64,000 nt of DNA from Clostridia bacterium (GCA_017452785.1 JAFTLT010000057.1:1-64000); one strand, 5' to 3'; counted from the stretch's first letter, positions 16,616 through 25,466 are shown. A program made the numbers and translations. Notes: generated from the sequence alone by a model not told the origin.

Positions 16616-17743
16616 ATGGCAAAAAAAAGAAGTGACGGACGGTATCGCACCAAGGTATATGATGCCGAAGCACAAAAATACAGGTATATCTATGCAAGTT
16701 CTGTCTCAGAGCTGAAGAAGAAGGAAACTGAGCTCAGGAACCAACTGGCGAAGGGTATTGACATATCAAGTGCCGACGACAGCTTCAGTCAGTGGCTTGA
16801 AAGAGTAAAAAGAAGCAAGAAAACAGAACTCACCGAGGCCGAGTATCAGACCTTCTGCTTCAGAGCTGATTATTTTTGCGAAAAAGTGGGCAATTTGCCT
16901 TTAAAGAGCATAAGGCAACAACTTCTTCAACCTTATATAGACAAGCTATTTGAGGCAAACCCTTCAACAGGAAGGGCAACGTCAAAAAGAACTATACAGC
17001 GTTATATTTCTGCTGTGTCGGCGGTGTTTGAATATGCTATTGAAAACAGAGCAGCAGAGTTCAACCCTTGCCAATACCTGAAGGTACCCAAAAGAGCAAA
17101 AGTGGAAGAGCGCAGAGCACTGAGCCAAAAAGAGAGACAATGGGTCGAAGAACTCGAACACCGCGCACAGCCTGCAGCAATGCTTATGATGTATTCAGGG
17201 CTGAGAAGAGGAGAAGCCACCGCCTTGCAGTGGTCTGACATTGATTTTAAAAATAAGACTATCACAGTAAATAAGTCCTACGACTTTAAAAACAATGAAA
17301 TTAAATGCCCAAAAACAGAAGCAGGCGTCAGGGTTGTCACCGTTCCGGATAAGCTCATCACTTATCTTGAGAGCCTTGAAAAAAAGAGTCTGTATGTTTT
17401 GACTACCTCAAGCGGTAAGATGATGACCAATTCATCGTGGCAAACTATGTGGAGCAGTTATATGATAGACCTAAACCTTGCATATGGTAAAGCTATAGAG
17501 AAGAGAAGCAAAAGCGACCCCAGGGGGCAGATTATAACAATAGAGCCCTTCTCCCCACACTGCCTTAGACATACCTTCTGCACAATAATGTATGAGGCAG
17601 GTATCGATGTACTGACAGCTAAAGAGCAAATGGGCCACAATGATGTAAAAACCACCTTAGCAATATACACACATCTTGATAAGCAGCATAAGAAAAAGAA
17701 CCTCTCAAAGCTCAATGAATACCTACAAACAGGCACCGATTAA
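16616..17743 (+). CDS. Tyrosine recombinase, phage integrase
   Basis: A 375-residue integrase of full length. Residues 1-50 are an arm-binding beta domain (DGRYRTKVYDAEAQKYRYIY), about 60-165 the SAM-like core-binding domain, and 175-370 the catalytic domain. Catalytic features include SGLRRGEATALQW (Arg), HCLRHTFCT (His-x-x-Arg) and THLDKQ after the nucleophile Tyr in AIYTHLD. It should integrate and excise the prophage at the tRNA-Cys gene next door. AAGGAG precedes ATG at 16616, and a hairpin terminator overlaps the stop. Confidence 0.92.
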   Translation: MAKKRSDGRYRTKVYDAEAQKYRYIYASSVSELKKKETELRNQLAKGIDISSADDSFSQWLERVKRSKKTELTEAEYQTFCFRADYFCEKVGNLPLKSIRQQLLQPYIDKLFEANPSTGRATSKRTIQRYISAVSAVFEYAIENRAAEFNPCQYLKVPKRAKVEERRALSQKERQWVEELEHRAQPAAMLMMYSGLRRGEATALQWSDIDFKNKTITVNKSYDFKNNEIKCPKTEAGVRVVTVPDKLITYLESLEKKSLYVLTTSSGKMMTNSSWQTMWSSYMIDLNLAYGKAIEKRSKSDPRGQIITIEPFSPHCLRHTFCTIMYEAGIDVLTAKEQMGHNDVKTTLAIYTHLDKQHKKKNLSKLNEYLQTGTD

Positions 17744-17758
17744 AACGGTGCTTTTTTT
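17733..17758 (+). terminator. Integrase terminator
   Basis: GCACCG/CGGTGC hairpin with a run of eight T. The left arm is inside the last codons of the integrase. Confidence 0.8.
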
Positions 17759-17907
17759 TGACCCCTTTTTGACCCCCAAACTGACCCCCATATTTGTGAT
17801 TTTTTGTATTGTTTTGTGTTGTTTTACGCACCTAAAAAAGAAAAAAATCGAAAAAGAAAAAGCCCCGAAACCCTTGTAAAATCAAGGCTTTTAGGACTTT
17901 TTTATCT

Positions 17908-17982
17908 TGGAGGTACCACCCGGATTTGAACCGGGGCATAACGGTTTTGCAGACCGTGGCCTTACCGCTTGGCTATGGTACC
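17908..17982 (-). tRNA. tRNA-Cys(GCA), likely prophage attachment site
   Basis: Reads as a complete cloverleaf on the minus strand: acceptor GGTACCA/TGGTACC, anticodon loop CTGCAAA (GCA), T-loop GGTTCAAATCC and encoded CCA. Its 3' end points at the integrase gene, the usual arrangement when a tyrosine integrase uses a tRNA 3' end as attB. Attachment-site use is inferred. Confidence 0.9.
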
Positions 17983-17987
17983 ATATA

Positions 17988-18063
17988 TGGAGCGGATGAC
18001 GAGGCTCGAACTCGCTACCTCCACCTTGGCAAGGTGGCGCTCTACCAGATGAGCTACATCCGC
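17988..18063 (-). tRNA. tRNA-Gly(GCC)
   Basis: Minus-strand cloverleaf with acceptor GCGGATG/CATCCGC, anticodon stem-loop containing TTGCCAA (GCC), T-loop GTTCGAGCC and encoded CCA. Second-to-last in the Val-Asp-Gly-Cys transcript. Confidence 0.93.
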
Positions 18064-18078
18064 ATTTTTAACTTAAAA

Positions 18079-18155
18079 TGGCGACCCGGAACGGGCTCGA
18101 ACCGTCGACCTCTAGCGTGACAGGCTAGCGTTCTAACCAACTGAACTACCGGGCC
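18079..18155 (-). tRNA. tRNA-Asp(GTC)
   Basis: Minus-strand cloverleaf with acceptor GGCCCGG/CCGGGTC, anticodon loop CTGTCAC (GTC), T-loop GGTTCGAGCC and encoded CCA. Confidence 0.93.
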
Positions 18156-18158
18156 AAA

Positions 18159-18234
18159 TGGTGGGAACAACAGGGCTCGAACCTGTGACCCTCTGCTTGT
18201 AAGGCAGATGCTCTCCCAGCTGAGCTATGCTCCC
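18159..18234 (-). tRNA. tRNA-Val(TAC)
   Basis: Minus-strand cloverleaf with acceptor GGGAGCA/TGTTCCC, anticodon loop CTTACAA (TAC), T-loop GGTTCGAGCC and encoded CCA. First gene of the four-tRNA cluster in its transcription direction. Confidence 0.93.
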
Positions 18235-18327
18235 ATCTTGCCGTCACTGTCGTAACGACTTGTATACTATACCAAAAAACTTTTGGTTTGTCAATGGGTA
18301 TTTTCAAATTTTTTGAAAAAATTTTTA

Positions 18328-18471
18328 TTATAAAAAAGTGAAGACAACATCTTCGCTTTCAGCTTCGTTATCATCAGGGAAATAGTTATCGAACACAAAA
18401 GAAAAAATTCCTTTGATTCGCTGCACGAAGTTCTTGAGCGAAAATATTATCACACTTAAAGGATCAAACAT
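18328..18471 (-). CDS. Small protein of 47 residues, own consensus promoter
   Basis: ATG at 18471 follows GGGAGGTAA seven bases upstream, and a consensus promoter lies at 18539-18511. The product starts with an amphipathic hydrophobic part (LSVIIFSLKNFVQRIKGIFS) and ends with an acidic tail (NEAESEDVV). It could be a membrane-surface peptide or toxin-like small protein. It stands alone between the tRNA cluster and ddh. No family is recognised; the reality of the gene rests on the promoter and ribosome site. Confidence 0.6.
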   Translation of the reverse strand: MFDPLSVIIFSLKNFVQRIKGIFSFVFDNYFPDDNEAESEDVVFTFL

Positions 18472-18510
18472 AACTATTACCTCCCTGCTGCTTTTGTGAT
18501 TGTTTCTATT

Positions 18511-18539
18511 ATATTATATCTTATTGATTAACTTGTCAA
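18511..18539 (-). promoter_or_regulatory. Consensus promoter of the 47-residue gene
   Basis: On the minus strand TTGACA (18539-18534), a 17-base spacer, and TAATAT (18516-18511), about 40 bases before the start codon. Confidence 0.7.
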
Positions 18540-18706
18540 CACAATTTTAATATTCTATTAAAGATAATGGTTTTCTGACAGCATTTTATATATTTTACCT
18601 TTTAAAAAAAGTTCAATTTTGTTAATGGTGTCAGTTGATTAGAAAAAATTGAGATGTTATAATTAATCAGTAATATTTGGTTTATACCACGAGGAGATGT
18701 TCACCT

Positions 18707-19687
18707 ATGAAAATAGCTATTTACGGTTACGGCAACCTCGGCAAAGGTGTCGAGAATGCCATAGCAAAAAACAGCGATATGACTCTTGTTGCCGTCTTTA
18801 CAAGACGTGACCCTGCGAGTCTTAAAATTTCAAGCGAAAATGTACCCGTAGTATCTGTTGACGATATACTTAAATGGAAAGATGATGTTGATGTACTCAT
18901 CATCTGCGGCGGCAGTGCAACTGATCTGCCTGAAATGACACCGTACCTTGCCAAAAACTTTAATGTTGTTGACTCATATGACAATCATTCGCAGATTTCA
19001 AAGCACTTTGCCAATGTTGACAAAGAAGCTCTTGCAGGCAAAACCACTGCTCTTATTTCCTGCGGTTGGGATCCTGGAATGTTCTCACTTAACCGCCTTT
19101 ATGCCAATGCAGTTTTACCTGACGGAAGCGATTATACCTTCTGGGGCAAAGGAGTGTCTCAGGGCCACAGCGATGCTATCCGCCGCATTGAGGGCGTTAT
19201 AGATGCACGTCAGTACACAGTGCCCGTTGAAGAAGCAATCGAGAGGGTAAGAAGCGGCGAAACACCTGATTTCACTGCAAGAGACAAGCACACAAGAGAA
19301 TGCTTTGTTGTTGCCGAAGAAGGCGCAGATAAAGAAAAAATCCGTGAGGCAATTGTCACAATGCCTGCTTATTTTGAGCCCTATAACACCACAGTGACGT
19401 TCATCACAATGGATGAAATGAAAAAATATCACAGTGAGCTTCCTCACGGTGGCAGTGTTATCCGTACCGGCAAAACAGGCAAAAATGACAGCCACAACCA
19501 TGTTATTGAGTATAAGCTTACCCTCGACTCAAACCCTGAGTTTACCGGCAGTGTACTCACAGCTTTTGCAAGAGCTGTTTACCGCATGGCTCAGAGAGGC
19601 GATTGCGGCTGCAAATGTGTTTTTGATGTTGCGCCAGTGGACCTTTCAGCAACTGACCGCAGTGAGCTCATTGCACACCTGCTGTAA
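18707..19687 (+). CDS. ddh: meso-Diaminopimelate dehydrogenase
   Basis: A 326-residue enzyme, the usual family length. It makes meso-diaminopimelate from tetrahydrodipicolinate with ammonia and NADPH in one step. The N-terminal nucleotide fold shows YGYGNLGKG at residues 5-13. Substrate-binding features include ISCGWDPGMFSLNR and FWGKGVSQGHSDA, and NDSHNHVIEY near the C-terminus. ATG at 18707 has GAGGAG upstream; the longer frame is rejected. It precedes lysA by 27 bases, giving a two-gene lysine/peptidoglycan precursor operon. Confidence 0.93.
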   Translation: MKIAIYGYGNLGKGVENAIAKNSDMTLVAVFTRRDPASLKISSENVPVVSVDDILKWKDDVDVLIICGGSATDLPEMTPYLAKNFNVVDSYDNHSQISKHFANVDKEALAGKTTALISCGWDPGMFSLNRLYANAVLPDGSDYTFWGKGVSQGHSDAIRRIEGVIDARQYTVPVEEAIERVRSGETPDFTARDKHTRECFVVAEEGADKEKIREAIVTMPAYFEPYNTTVTFITMDEMKKYHSELPHGGSVIRTGKTGKNDSHNHVIEYKLTLDSNPEFTGSVLTAFARAVYRMAQRGDCGCKCVFDVAPVDLSATDRSELIAHLL

Positions 19688-19714
19688 AATAAATATTAAA
19701 AGGAAAGATAAAAT

Positions 19715-21013
19715 ATGATATGTGAAAACATAACCGCAAATGGCAACCACCTTTATTTTGCCGCTCTTGATACTGTGGACCTTGCCAAAAAGCACGGCAC
19801 TCCCCTTTATCTTATGGACGAAAACCGTATACGCAGTAACTGCCGTATTTATCTGAATGCCATGAAGAAATATTTCGGTGAAGGCAGTCACCCTCTTTAT
19901 GCAAGTAAAGCAGCTTCTTTTAAGAGAATATATGAAATTATGAAAGAGGAAGGCATGGGCATTGACCTTGTTTCCCCCGGTGAAATTTACACCGCAGTCA
20001 AGGCAGACTTTCCTATGGAAAACTCCTTCTTTCACGGCAACAATAAAACTGACAGTGATATAGCCCTTGCAATGGATAAGGGTGTGGGCTATTTCATGGC
20101 TGACAATATGTGTGAGCTCAAGGCAGTTAACACTCTGGCAAAAGAAAAAGGTATAACACAAAAGGTTATTATCCGTCTGACCCCCGGCATTGACCCCCAC
20201 ACCTATGCAGCAGTTGCCACAGGCAAGGTGGACTCAAAGTTCGGTGTTGCTATTGAAACAGGTCAGGCTGACGAATTTGTTAAAGAAGCAATCACCTTTG
20301 AGAATATCGAAATCGTCGGCTATCACTGCCATGTCGGCTCACAGGTTTTTGACGAAGAAGGCAGCGTATATCTTGACGCTTCGACAATTATGCTTTCTTT
20401 CGGTGCTGAAATGCAGAAGAAATACGGCGTAGAAATGAAAATACTCAATATGGGTGGCGGCTTTGGCGTACGCTATACAGATGCTGACCCTTATATGGAT
20501 ATTGATGGCAATATTGAAAAGCTTGCCGAACACATAAAGAATGAGACTGCACGTTTTGGCATAAGCATGCCAAAAATCCTTATGGAGCCCGGCAGAAGCA
20601 TTGTTGCAGATGCAGGTATGACTCTTTACTCTGTTGGCACCGTTAAAGAAATCACAGGCTATAAAAACTATGTTTCAATCGACGGCGGTATGACAGACAA
20701 CCCAAGATATGCTCTTTACGGCTCAAAATATACGGTTCTGCTGGCAAACAGAATGGATGAAGAAAAAGACTTCACTGCCGATGTTGCAGGCCGCTGCTGT
20801 GAAAGCGGTGACATAATTCAGCCTGATGTTAAAATGCCGAAGCCCCAGAGAGGCGATATTATAGCTGTTTGCACCACAGGTGCTTACAACTATTCAATGG
20901 CATCAAACTATAACCGCATTCCCCGCCCACCCGTTGTAATGATAAGCGGCGGCAAGGATTATGTGGCTGTCAAGCGTGAAAGCTTTGAAGACCTCATCAG
21001 GAACGACCTTTGA
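19715..21013 (+). CDS. lysA: Diaminopimelate decarboxylase
   Basis: A 432-residue PLP enzyme that converts meso-diaminopimelate to lysine, directly after ddh. It shows the PLP lysine motif YASKAASFK (about residues 61-69), HCHVGSQ, GGGFGV for phosphate binding, EPGRSI, and CESGD with the catalytic Cys of the partner subunit. The C-terminal beta domain contains AYNYSMASNYN. AAAGGA lies upstream of ATG at 19715. Enzymes act as cytosolic dimers. No lysine riboswitch is visible upstream of ddh. Confidence 0.95.
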   Translation: MICENITANGNHLYFAALDTVDLAKKHGTPLYLMDENRIRSNCRIYLNAMKKYFGEGSHPLYASKAASFKRIYEIMKEEGMGIDLVSPGEIYTAVKADFPMENSFFHGNNKTDSDIALAMDKGVGYFMADNMCELKAVNTLAKEKGITQKVIIRLTPGIDPHTYAAVATGKVDSKFGVAIETGQADEFVKEAITFENIEIVGYHCHVGSQVFDEEGSVYLDASTIMLSFGAEMQKKYGVEMKILNMGGGFGVRYTDADPYMDIDGNIEKLAEHIKNETARFGISMPKILMEPGRSIVADAGMTLYSVGTVKEITGYKNYVSIDGGMTDNPRYALYGSKYTVLLANRMDEEKDFTADVAGRCCESGDIIQPDVKMPKPQRGDIIAVCTTGAYNYSMASNYNRIPRPPVVMISGGKDYVAVKRESFEDLIRNDL

Positions 21014-21293
21014 TTAATTATGAATGAGGAAAACCCCTCAGTCACTTCGTGACAGCTCCCCTTTCAGTGGAGCCAAGATTATGGTTGCACCTGTCGGTGT
21101 ATTTTTATCGGAATTGCGGGAAGGTCACATTAATAGGGTAATTACTACCCGCAGAATATTATAAGCATAAACAGCTCGGAAGTTTCATTGAACAACCGAG
21201 CTGTTTGATTATTTTGTTTTTGTGTGTACACGGGTAATCAAGAACCACAGGGACACGCAGCACCCCACCTAATGGGCAGAGTGCTATGTTAGT
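21014..21293. other. Intergenic region with repeat and terminator
   Basis: About 280 bases. At 21044-21075 a short CACTTCGTGA palindrome followed by CTCCCCTTT resembles dispersed extragenic repeats of Clostridia. A terminator lies at 21169-21206. No gene seen. Confidence 0.5.
21169..21206. terminator. Terminator of ddh-lysA (possibly bidirectional)
   Basis: AAACAGCTCGG pairs with CCGAGCTGTTT around a 16-base loop, followed by a T-rich tail. Confidence 0.7.
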
Positions 21294-21839
21294 TTAATTA
21301 AAGTAAACTTTCCTTCCATCCACAAGCATATAATGTTCGTTTGCAAATGAATCTAAAAAACCATAAATGAAAGTTGAATCATTTAATTGTTTAACATTGC
21401 TCTTAATAATCTTATTATCACCACTATACACTTCTATTGTCTTATCAACGGAACCAATTGTTCCTACAACATAATAGTCATCAGTATTTTTTATATGGTA
21501 GACCTCTAATGTTCCTGATGAATTAAATGTATAGGATAACCTTTCGCAAGAAGCTATACTAACAACCTTATATCCATTCCCTTTATTCTCTGCAAATTCA
21601 TAAGAATATGTGCTTTCACTACTTAAATAATAAATCATACAAGAATTATCACCATATATTATATTCTCAATAGTTCCATCACAACAATTATCAAATAATT
21701 CTTCCGGTGTTCTATAAGTTACAAAATTCCTTTTAAGTGGCATTAAACACAATGTGAAACAAAGAATCAAAATAGTAAAAAGCAATAAATTTCTTTGTAT
21801 TTTCTTATTATGATTTATACATTTGTATAGTCTATCCAT
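21294..21839 (-). CDS. Membrane-anchored extracytoplasmic hypothetical protein
   Basis: A 181-residue protein with one N-terminal transmembrane helix (about residues 18-36, LLLFTILILCFTLCL) and a beta-rich external part with many Tyr and Ser residues. No family is recognised. It is a single gene between two terminators, so probably monocistronic. The start at 21839 has no clear ribosome site, so the exact start is uncertain. Confidence 0.6.
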   Translation of the reverse strand: MDRLYKCINHNKKIQRNLLLFTILILCFTLCLMPLKRNFVTYRTPEELFDNCCDGTIENIIYGDNSCMIYYLSSESTYSYEFAENKGNGYKVVSIASCERLSYTFNSSGTLEVYHIKNTDDYYVVGTIGSVDKTIEVYSGDNKIIKSNVKQLNDSTFIYGFLDSFANEHYMLVDGRKVYFN

Positions 21840-22147
21840 TTATAACCACCTACGGCAATTTCTACAAACACTAATTCTATTTATAGACACGAGCTTTCCG
21901 TCAGCATATCCATACCAATAAATTGTTGAACCTACCTGCTTTGTTGTTCTTAACCACTATCATAATTATAAACTATTCTTTATTCGGTGTCAACATTATT
22001 CCATTTGAGCTGACCGAGTTCGTAAAACAGAAGTCTACCTAACCAAAATCACCCACCTGACTTTTGTGAGCAGGTGGGTACTGATATTATCGATGTATTC
22101 AGCTGCTGCTCCCCTCTTCGGCAGAGTACAGCCGGATATTTTTAGTT
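21840..22147. other. Intergenic region with long hairpin and a dispersed repeat
   Basis: A 9-bp hairpin ACCCACCTG/CAGGTGGGT lies at 22051-22079 without a T run. CTCCCCTCTTCGGCAGAGTA at about 22107-22126 recurs, with one difference, just 3' of prmA at 63384-63403. No gene seen. Confidence 0.55.
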
Positions 22148-23593
22148 TCAGGCTTTAGTGTAATCAAGAGGAATATCAAACAGTGATGCGTCTGCTGAGT
22201 CGCTGAGCTTTGACACTGTGATTGCGCTTTCACTGCCGTCGGCATATTTTGTGTAAATGGCTGAAAGTGTATCTTCGCCGGTGAAATAGAACTCCATATA
22301 TCTGCCGTATTTTGCTTCGGTGAAGCTCTCACAGATTAAGCCATTTTTATATTCAGCCTTGACTTCACCCATTTTTTCTGCAGTGAAAATCTCTCTGAGT
22401 GCAGCTAAAAGTATATGTAATTCTTCACTTTCGGCAGCGGTTCTGTACTTTTTATTGTTGACATCGAGCACAGTTACATTGCCTGTTTCTGTGTTATAAA
22501 TATATGCAGTTGAAGCACCGTTCACTGTTTCTTTGAGATAAATCTTGCCCATTCTCAGAGCTAAAACGCTGTCAACCTTGCCGTAGGTGGGATGCTGCTC
22601 TGAATATTCAATATAAAGCTCATTGCCGCCTAAAATCTCACTTATCATCTCAGCTCTGTAAACATCAAGGTTTGCTTTGGCAGTATATGCGGTATATTTG
22701 TCACCGAGAAGCGCAAAGGCGGTCTTGCCGTCTTTTTTGCTGAAAGCCTTAATTGCAAAGGTGTAAGCACTGCCACTGTTAAGACCGACCACGGTGCAGC
22801 TTGTGTTTTCACCGCCGTAGGTTCTGTCAATTACACTGTATTCGCCGTTTTTATAAGAATATACTCTGTATCCGTCTGCTCCCTCAACCTTGTTCCAAGT
22901 GAGTGTTATGCTGTCCACGGCCGATACTGCGCTGACAATTTCTGCCTTGCCTGAAGCGGAAAGGGCTGTCTTGCATGTAGCATAGGATGAAGCCCATACA
23001 GTGCCCTTGGCAGTCTTTGCATAAGCCTTTATGCCGAAGGTGTATTTATTGAAATTACTATCAAGCTCTGCAGTGTAGCTTGTCTTTGAAGCTGAAAGTG
23101 TCTTGAGTGCTTTCCACTCGCCCTCAGCATTTTTAAGATAAATGCGATATCCGCTTGCACCGGGGAGCTTATCCCACTTAAGAGCAATGCCGTCTTCACC
23201 TATGGAAGCAGTGAAATTCCGAGCCTTAGACAGCGCCTTTGTTTTTGCGGTTACGGTACCGTAGGCCTTACCTAATACCTTCTCACCGTTTTTAACAGTA
23301 TAGTGTCTGACAGCGAATTTATAGGTGCTTGATGCAATAAGGTCTTTAGCTGTATATGAAACCTTCTTTGTGTCAGACAGCTTTTTCCATTTACCGTCAA
23401 CCTGCTTGAAAACACGGTAGCCATCAGCATTTTTTACCTTTTCCCATGTGAGGATAACGCTGCTTGAGGTTGTTTCTTTAACCTTCGGCTGTGCCTTTGT
23501 TACTGCCTTAGCAGCTGAAGCGAACAGTGTGCAGGCTGAAATCATAACAAGCACACACATAAAAGTTACAAGTAATTTCTTCGCAATTTTCAT
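22148..23593 (-). CDS. Secreted protein with three FN3 domains and a LolA-like C-terminal region
   Basis: A 481-residue exported protein. Residues 1-28 are a signal peptide ending near ASAAKA. Three fibronectin type III repeats follow (about 32-120, 120-210, 215-305), recognised by LTWEKVKNADGYRVF, LKWDKLPGASGYRIY and LTWNKVEGADGYRVY. The C-terminal 170 residues are beta-rich and end SLFDIPLDY, reminiscent of LolA-type folds. AAAGGAG precedes ATG at 23593. It is a tandem paralogue of the next gene. Likely cell-surface or secreted binding protein; ligand unknown. Confidence 0.82.
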   Translation of the reverse strand: MKIAKKLLVTFMCVLVMISACTLFASAAKAVTKAQPKVKETTSSSVILTWEKVKNADGYRVFKQVDGKWKKLSDTKKVSYTAKDLIASSTYKFAVRHYTVKNGEKVLGKAYGTVTAKTKALSKARNFTASIGEDGIALKWDKLPGASGYRIYLKNAEGEWKALKTLSASKTSYTAELDSNFNKYTFGIKAYAKTAKGTVWASSYATCKTALSASGKAEIVSAVSAVDSITLTWNKVEGADGYRVYSYKNGEYSVIDRTYGGENTSCTVVGLNSGSAYTFAIKAFSKKDGKTAFALLGDKYTAYTAKANLDVYRAEMISEILGGNELYIEYSEQHPTYGKVDSVLALRMGKIYLKETVNGASTAYIYNTETGNVTVLDVNNKKYRTAAESEELHILLAALREIFTAEKMGEVKAEYKNGLICESFTEAKYGRYMEFYFTGEDTLSAIYTKYADGSESAITVSKLSDSADASLFDIPLDYTKA

Positions 23594-23652
23594 TGTTATT
23601 ACTCCTTTGATTTAATGAATAGATTATATCAAAGCACTGCATTTTTGTCAAC

Positions 23653-23682
23653 AAAAAGGGACTGCGCTTTTCGGCACAGTCC
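23653..23682 (-). terminator. Terminator between the two FN3 genes
   Basis: On the minus strand GGACTG/CAGTCC with an internal GC/GC pair and CGAAAAG-type loop is followed by CTTTTT. It ends the transcript of the upstream FN3 gene. Confidence 0.75.
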
Positions 23683-23690
23683 ACTCTTTA

Positions 23691-25466
23691 TCAGTATAAC
23701 ACATTATATTTTACATATTGATACTTTTTAGGCACGCTGAAAACAGAGCTGCTTGCCTTGCTCTTAAGCTGCTGTGAAATGAAGATAGTTTCAGGGTCAT
23801 CATTTTCACTTATACAGAAGCCCTCAAAATTGCCGTCATCATCGAAATAATATCTCATGGGCATAGCTGTTACTGCATCGGTATAAGTCTCACAAATTGA
23901 CGAATAACCGTCAAACTCCGAATCGTCATAAGCAGTCACGCCCTCAATTTCACCTATTCTGATAAGCTCATCAAACATAAAGAGCATTTCTTTATAGCCT
24001 GAGCCCTCAGGAGCTATTGTATAGCGTTTTGTGCTGTCAAAAATAATATATGTTCTGTCTGTCTTTTCACTGTAAAGATATTCGGTCACATTATCACCGT
24101 AGGTCTCACGAAGGAATATCTTGCCCTTTGTTCTTGCAAAAACATAGTCTACTCTTATGCTGCCCTCATAGGTATACTGTCTGAATTTAAAGCAGACATT
24201 TTCAGCATCCAGCTTCTTTTTAAGGTTTTCCACTCTGTAGGCATCAACTGTCTTTTTTGTTGTTCTTACACGGTACTCTGCACCATAAGGATAATATGTA
24301 ACTGTACCGTCCTCTTCGGTTTTATAAGCTCTAATCTTAAACGGATAAGACTCATCGCATTCCAACTCAGTGGCAGTATATGAGGTTATATCATTGCTGT
24401 CAATATCAGCAACCTTTTCATAGCTGTAGTAGCTTGAAGCTCTGCCCAAATTCACATAAACCTCATAGCCTGTTGCCTGCTCAACTCTTCGCCAATTAAC
24501 AGTAATACTGTCTTGAGTAGAATCACTCATAAGGATATCTGCCTTTAACGGGTCAACCATATCGATTTCTCTTGTGCTGTAAGGTCCCCAGATTATGCCG
24601 TCACTGCCTTTGGCATATGCTCTTATTCTGAAATACCACTTTTCATCTGCCGAGCGCTCGTGAATCATATAACCTGTAACATTTGATTTAAATGTATCTA
24701 CTCTTTCCCAAGCGCCCTTTTCACCTTTTTTGATATACAGACGATAGCCTGTTGCACCTTCAAGGCTGTCCCATGTTATGGAAATATCTTCTTCTGTTCC
24801 CTTAACAACAAAAGATTGCACATATCCCAGTTCTTTTGATGTTCTGACACTTATCTGACCGTAAAACTTTGCGGCTTTTGAGCTGCTGCCTGTAATATAA
24901 TAGGGTTTTACGGCAAATTTATATTTTGTGTCGGCAGTGAGACCTGTAATTGTGCAGCTTTCTTCCCACACATTACCTATCTTCTTCCACTTGTCGTTAA
25001 CTCTTTTATAAATGTAATAGCCGTCAGCATCTCTGAGCTTATTCCAATAAAGGGTGACATTGCTCGCCTCGGCAGAGTATAGCTTAATATTAACAGCCTC
25101 TTTTTTAGTCTTGACGGTAACATAAGAATAAGAACTCATATTATTCTTGCCCATATGGTGTCTGACAGCAAATTTATATGTAGTGTTCGGTTTCAGTTCG
25201 TTTACGGTATAGCTTGTAGTAGTGTAAATATGAGAAGCCTCAAACCATTTTATCTGTTTCCATTTACCGCTGACCTGCTGATAAATAACTGTGCCGAAAC
25301 CTTTGTATTCCTTCCATGACAAAGTTACACTGTACATAGTAGATGTTGCCTTAAGATTTTCGGGCTTGCCCACATTAAATTTAACCGCACTGCCCTGAAA
25401 GACAAACACCGACAAAAGCATAAGTGCACATAAAAAAGCGGCTAAAAGTTTTTTCATAGTCTTCAT
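23691..25466 (-). CDS. Secreted protein with four FN3 domains, paralogue of the neighbour
   Basis: A 591-residue exported protein with a signal peptide (LLAAFLCALMLLSVFVF) and four fibronectin type III repeats ending near residue 405. Repeat signatures include LSWKEYKGFG, LYWNKLRDADGYYIY, ITWDSLEGATGYRLY and VNWRRVEQATGYEVY. The C-terminal 185 residues align in order with the tail of the adjacent FN3 protein (DAYRVENLKKKL, KGKIFLRETYG, SVFSVPKKY). AAAGGAGG precedes ATG at 25466. Tandem duplication with gain or loss of one FN3 unit is the simplest history. Confidence 0.82.
   Translation of the reverse strand: MKTMKKLLAAFLCALMLLSVFVFQGSAVKFNVGKPENLKATSTMYSVTLSWKEYKGFGTVIYQQVSGKWKQIKWFEASHIYTTTSYTVNELKPNTTYKFAVRHHMGKNNMSSYSYVTVKTKKEAVNIKLYSAEASNVTLYWNKLRDADGYYIYKRVNDKWKKIGNVWEESCTITGLTADTKYKFAVKPYYITGSSSKAAKFYGQISVRTSKELGYVQSFVVKGTEEDISITWDSLEGATGYRLYIKKGEKGAWERVDTFKSNVTGYMIHERSADEKWYFRIRAYAKGSDGIIWGPYSTREIDMVDPLKADILMSDSTQDSITVNWRRVEQATGYEVYVNLGRASSYYSYEKVADIDSNDITSYTATELECDESYPFKIRAYKTEEDGTVTYYPYGAEYRVRTTKKTVDAYRVENLKKKLDAENVCFKFRQYTYEGSIRVDYVFARTKGKIFLRETYGDNVTEYLYSEKTDRTYIIFDSTKRYTIAPEGSGYKEMLFMFDELIRIGEIEGVTAYDDSEFDGYSSICETYTDAVTAMPMRYYFDDDGNFEGFCISENDDPETIFISQQLKSKASSSVFSVPKKYQYVKYNVLY

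Larger units (their letters stand above)
1..17743. mobile_element. Prophage, early and lysogeny half (left end outside window)
   Basis: The genes are a typical temperate-phage set: RusA resolvase, primase-helicase, DUF669, Sak4-like ATPase, an array of small overlapping early genes, an AntA/KilAC antirepressor, a Cro-like protein and S24 repressor arranged divergently, and a tyrosine integrase. The integrase ends about 165 bases from a tRNA-Cys gene, which marks the right boundary. Structural and lysis genes are not in the window and should lie to the left. The right limit is inferred from the integrase/tRNA arrangement, because the second attachment site cannot be seen. Confidence 0.88.

Noticed and set aside
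17926-18120. Open frame across the tRNA cluster
   Set aside because: It runs through three tRNA genes on the opposite strand and is only a shadow frame.
18235-18706. Lysine riboswitch upstream of ddh-lysA
   Set aside because: No conserved lysine-riboswitch core could be made out; the space holds a divergent small gene and its promoter.
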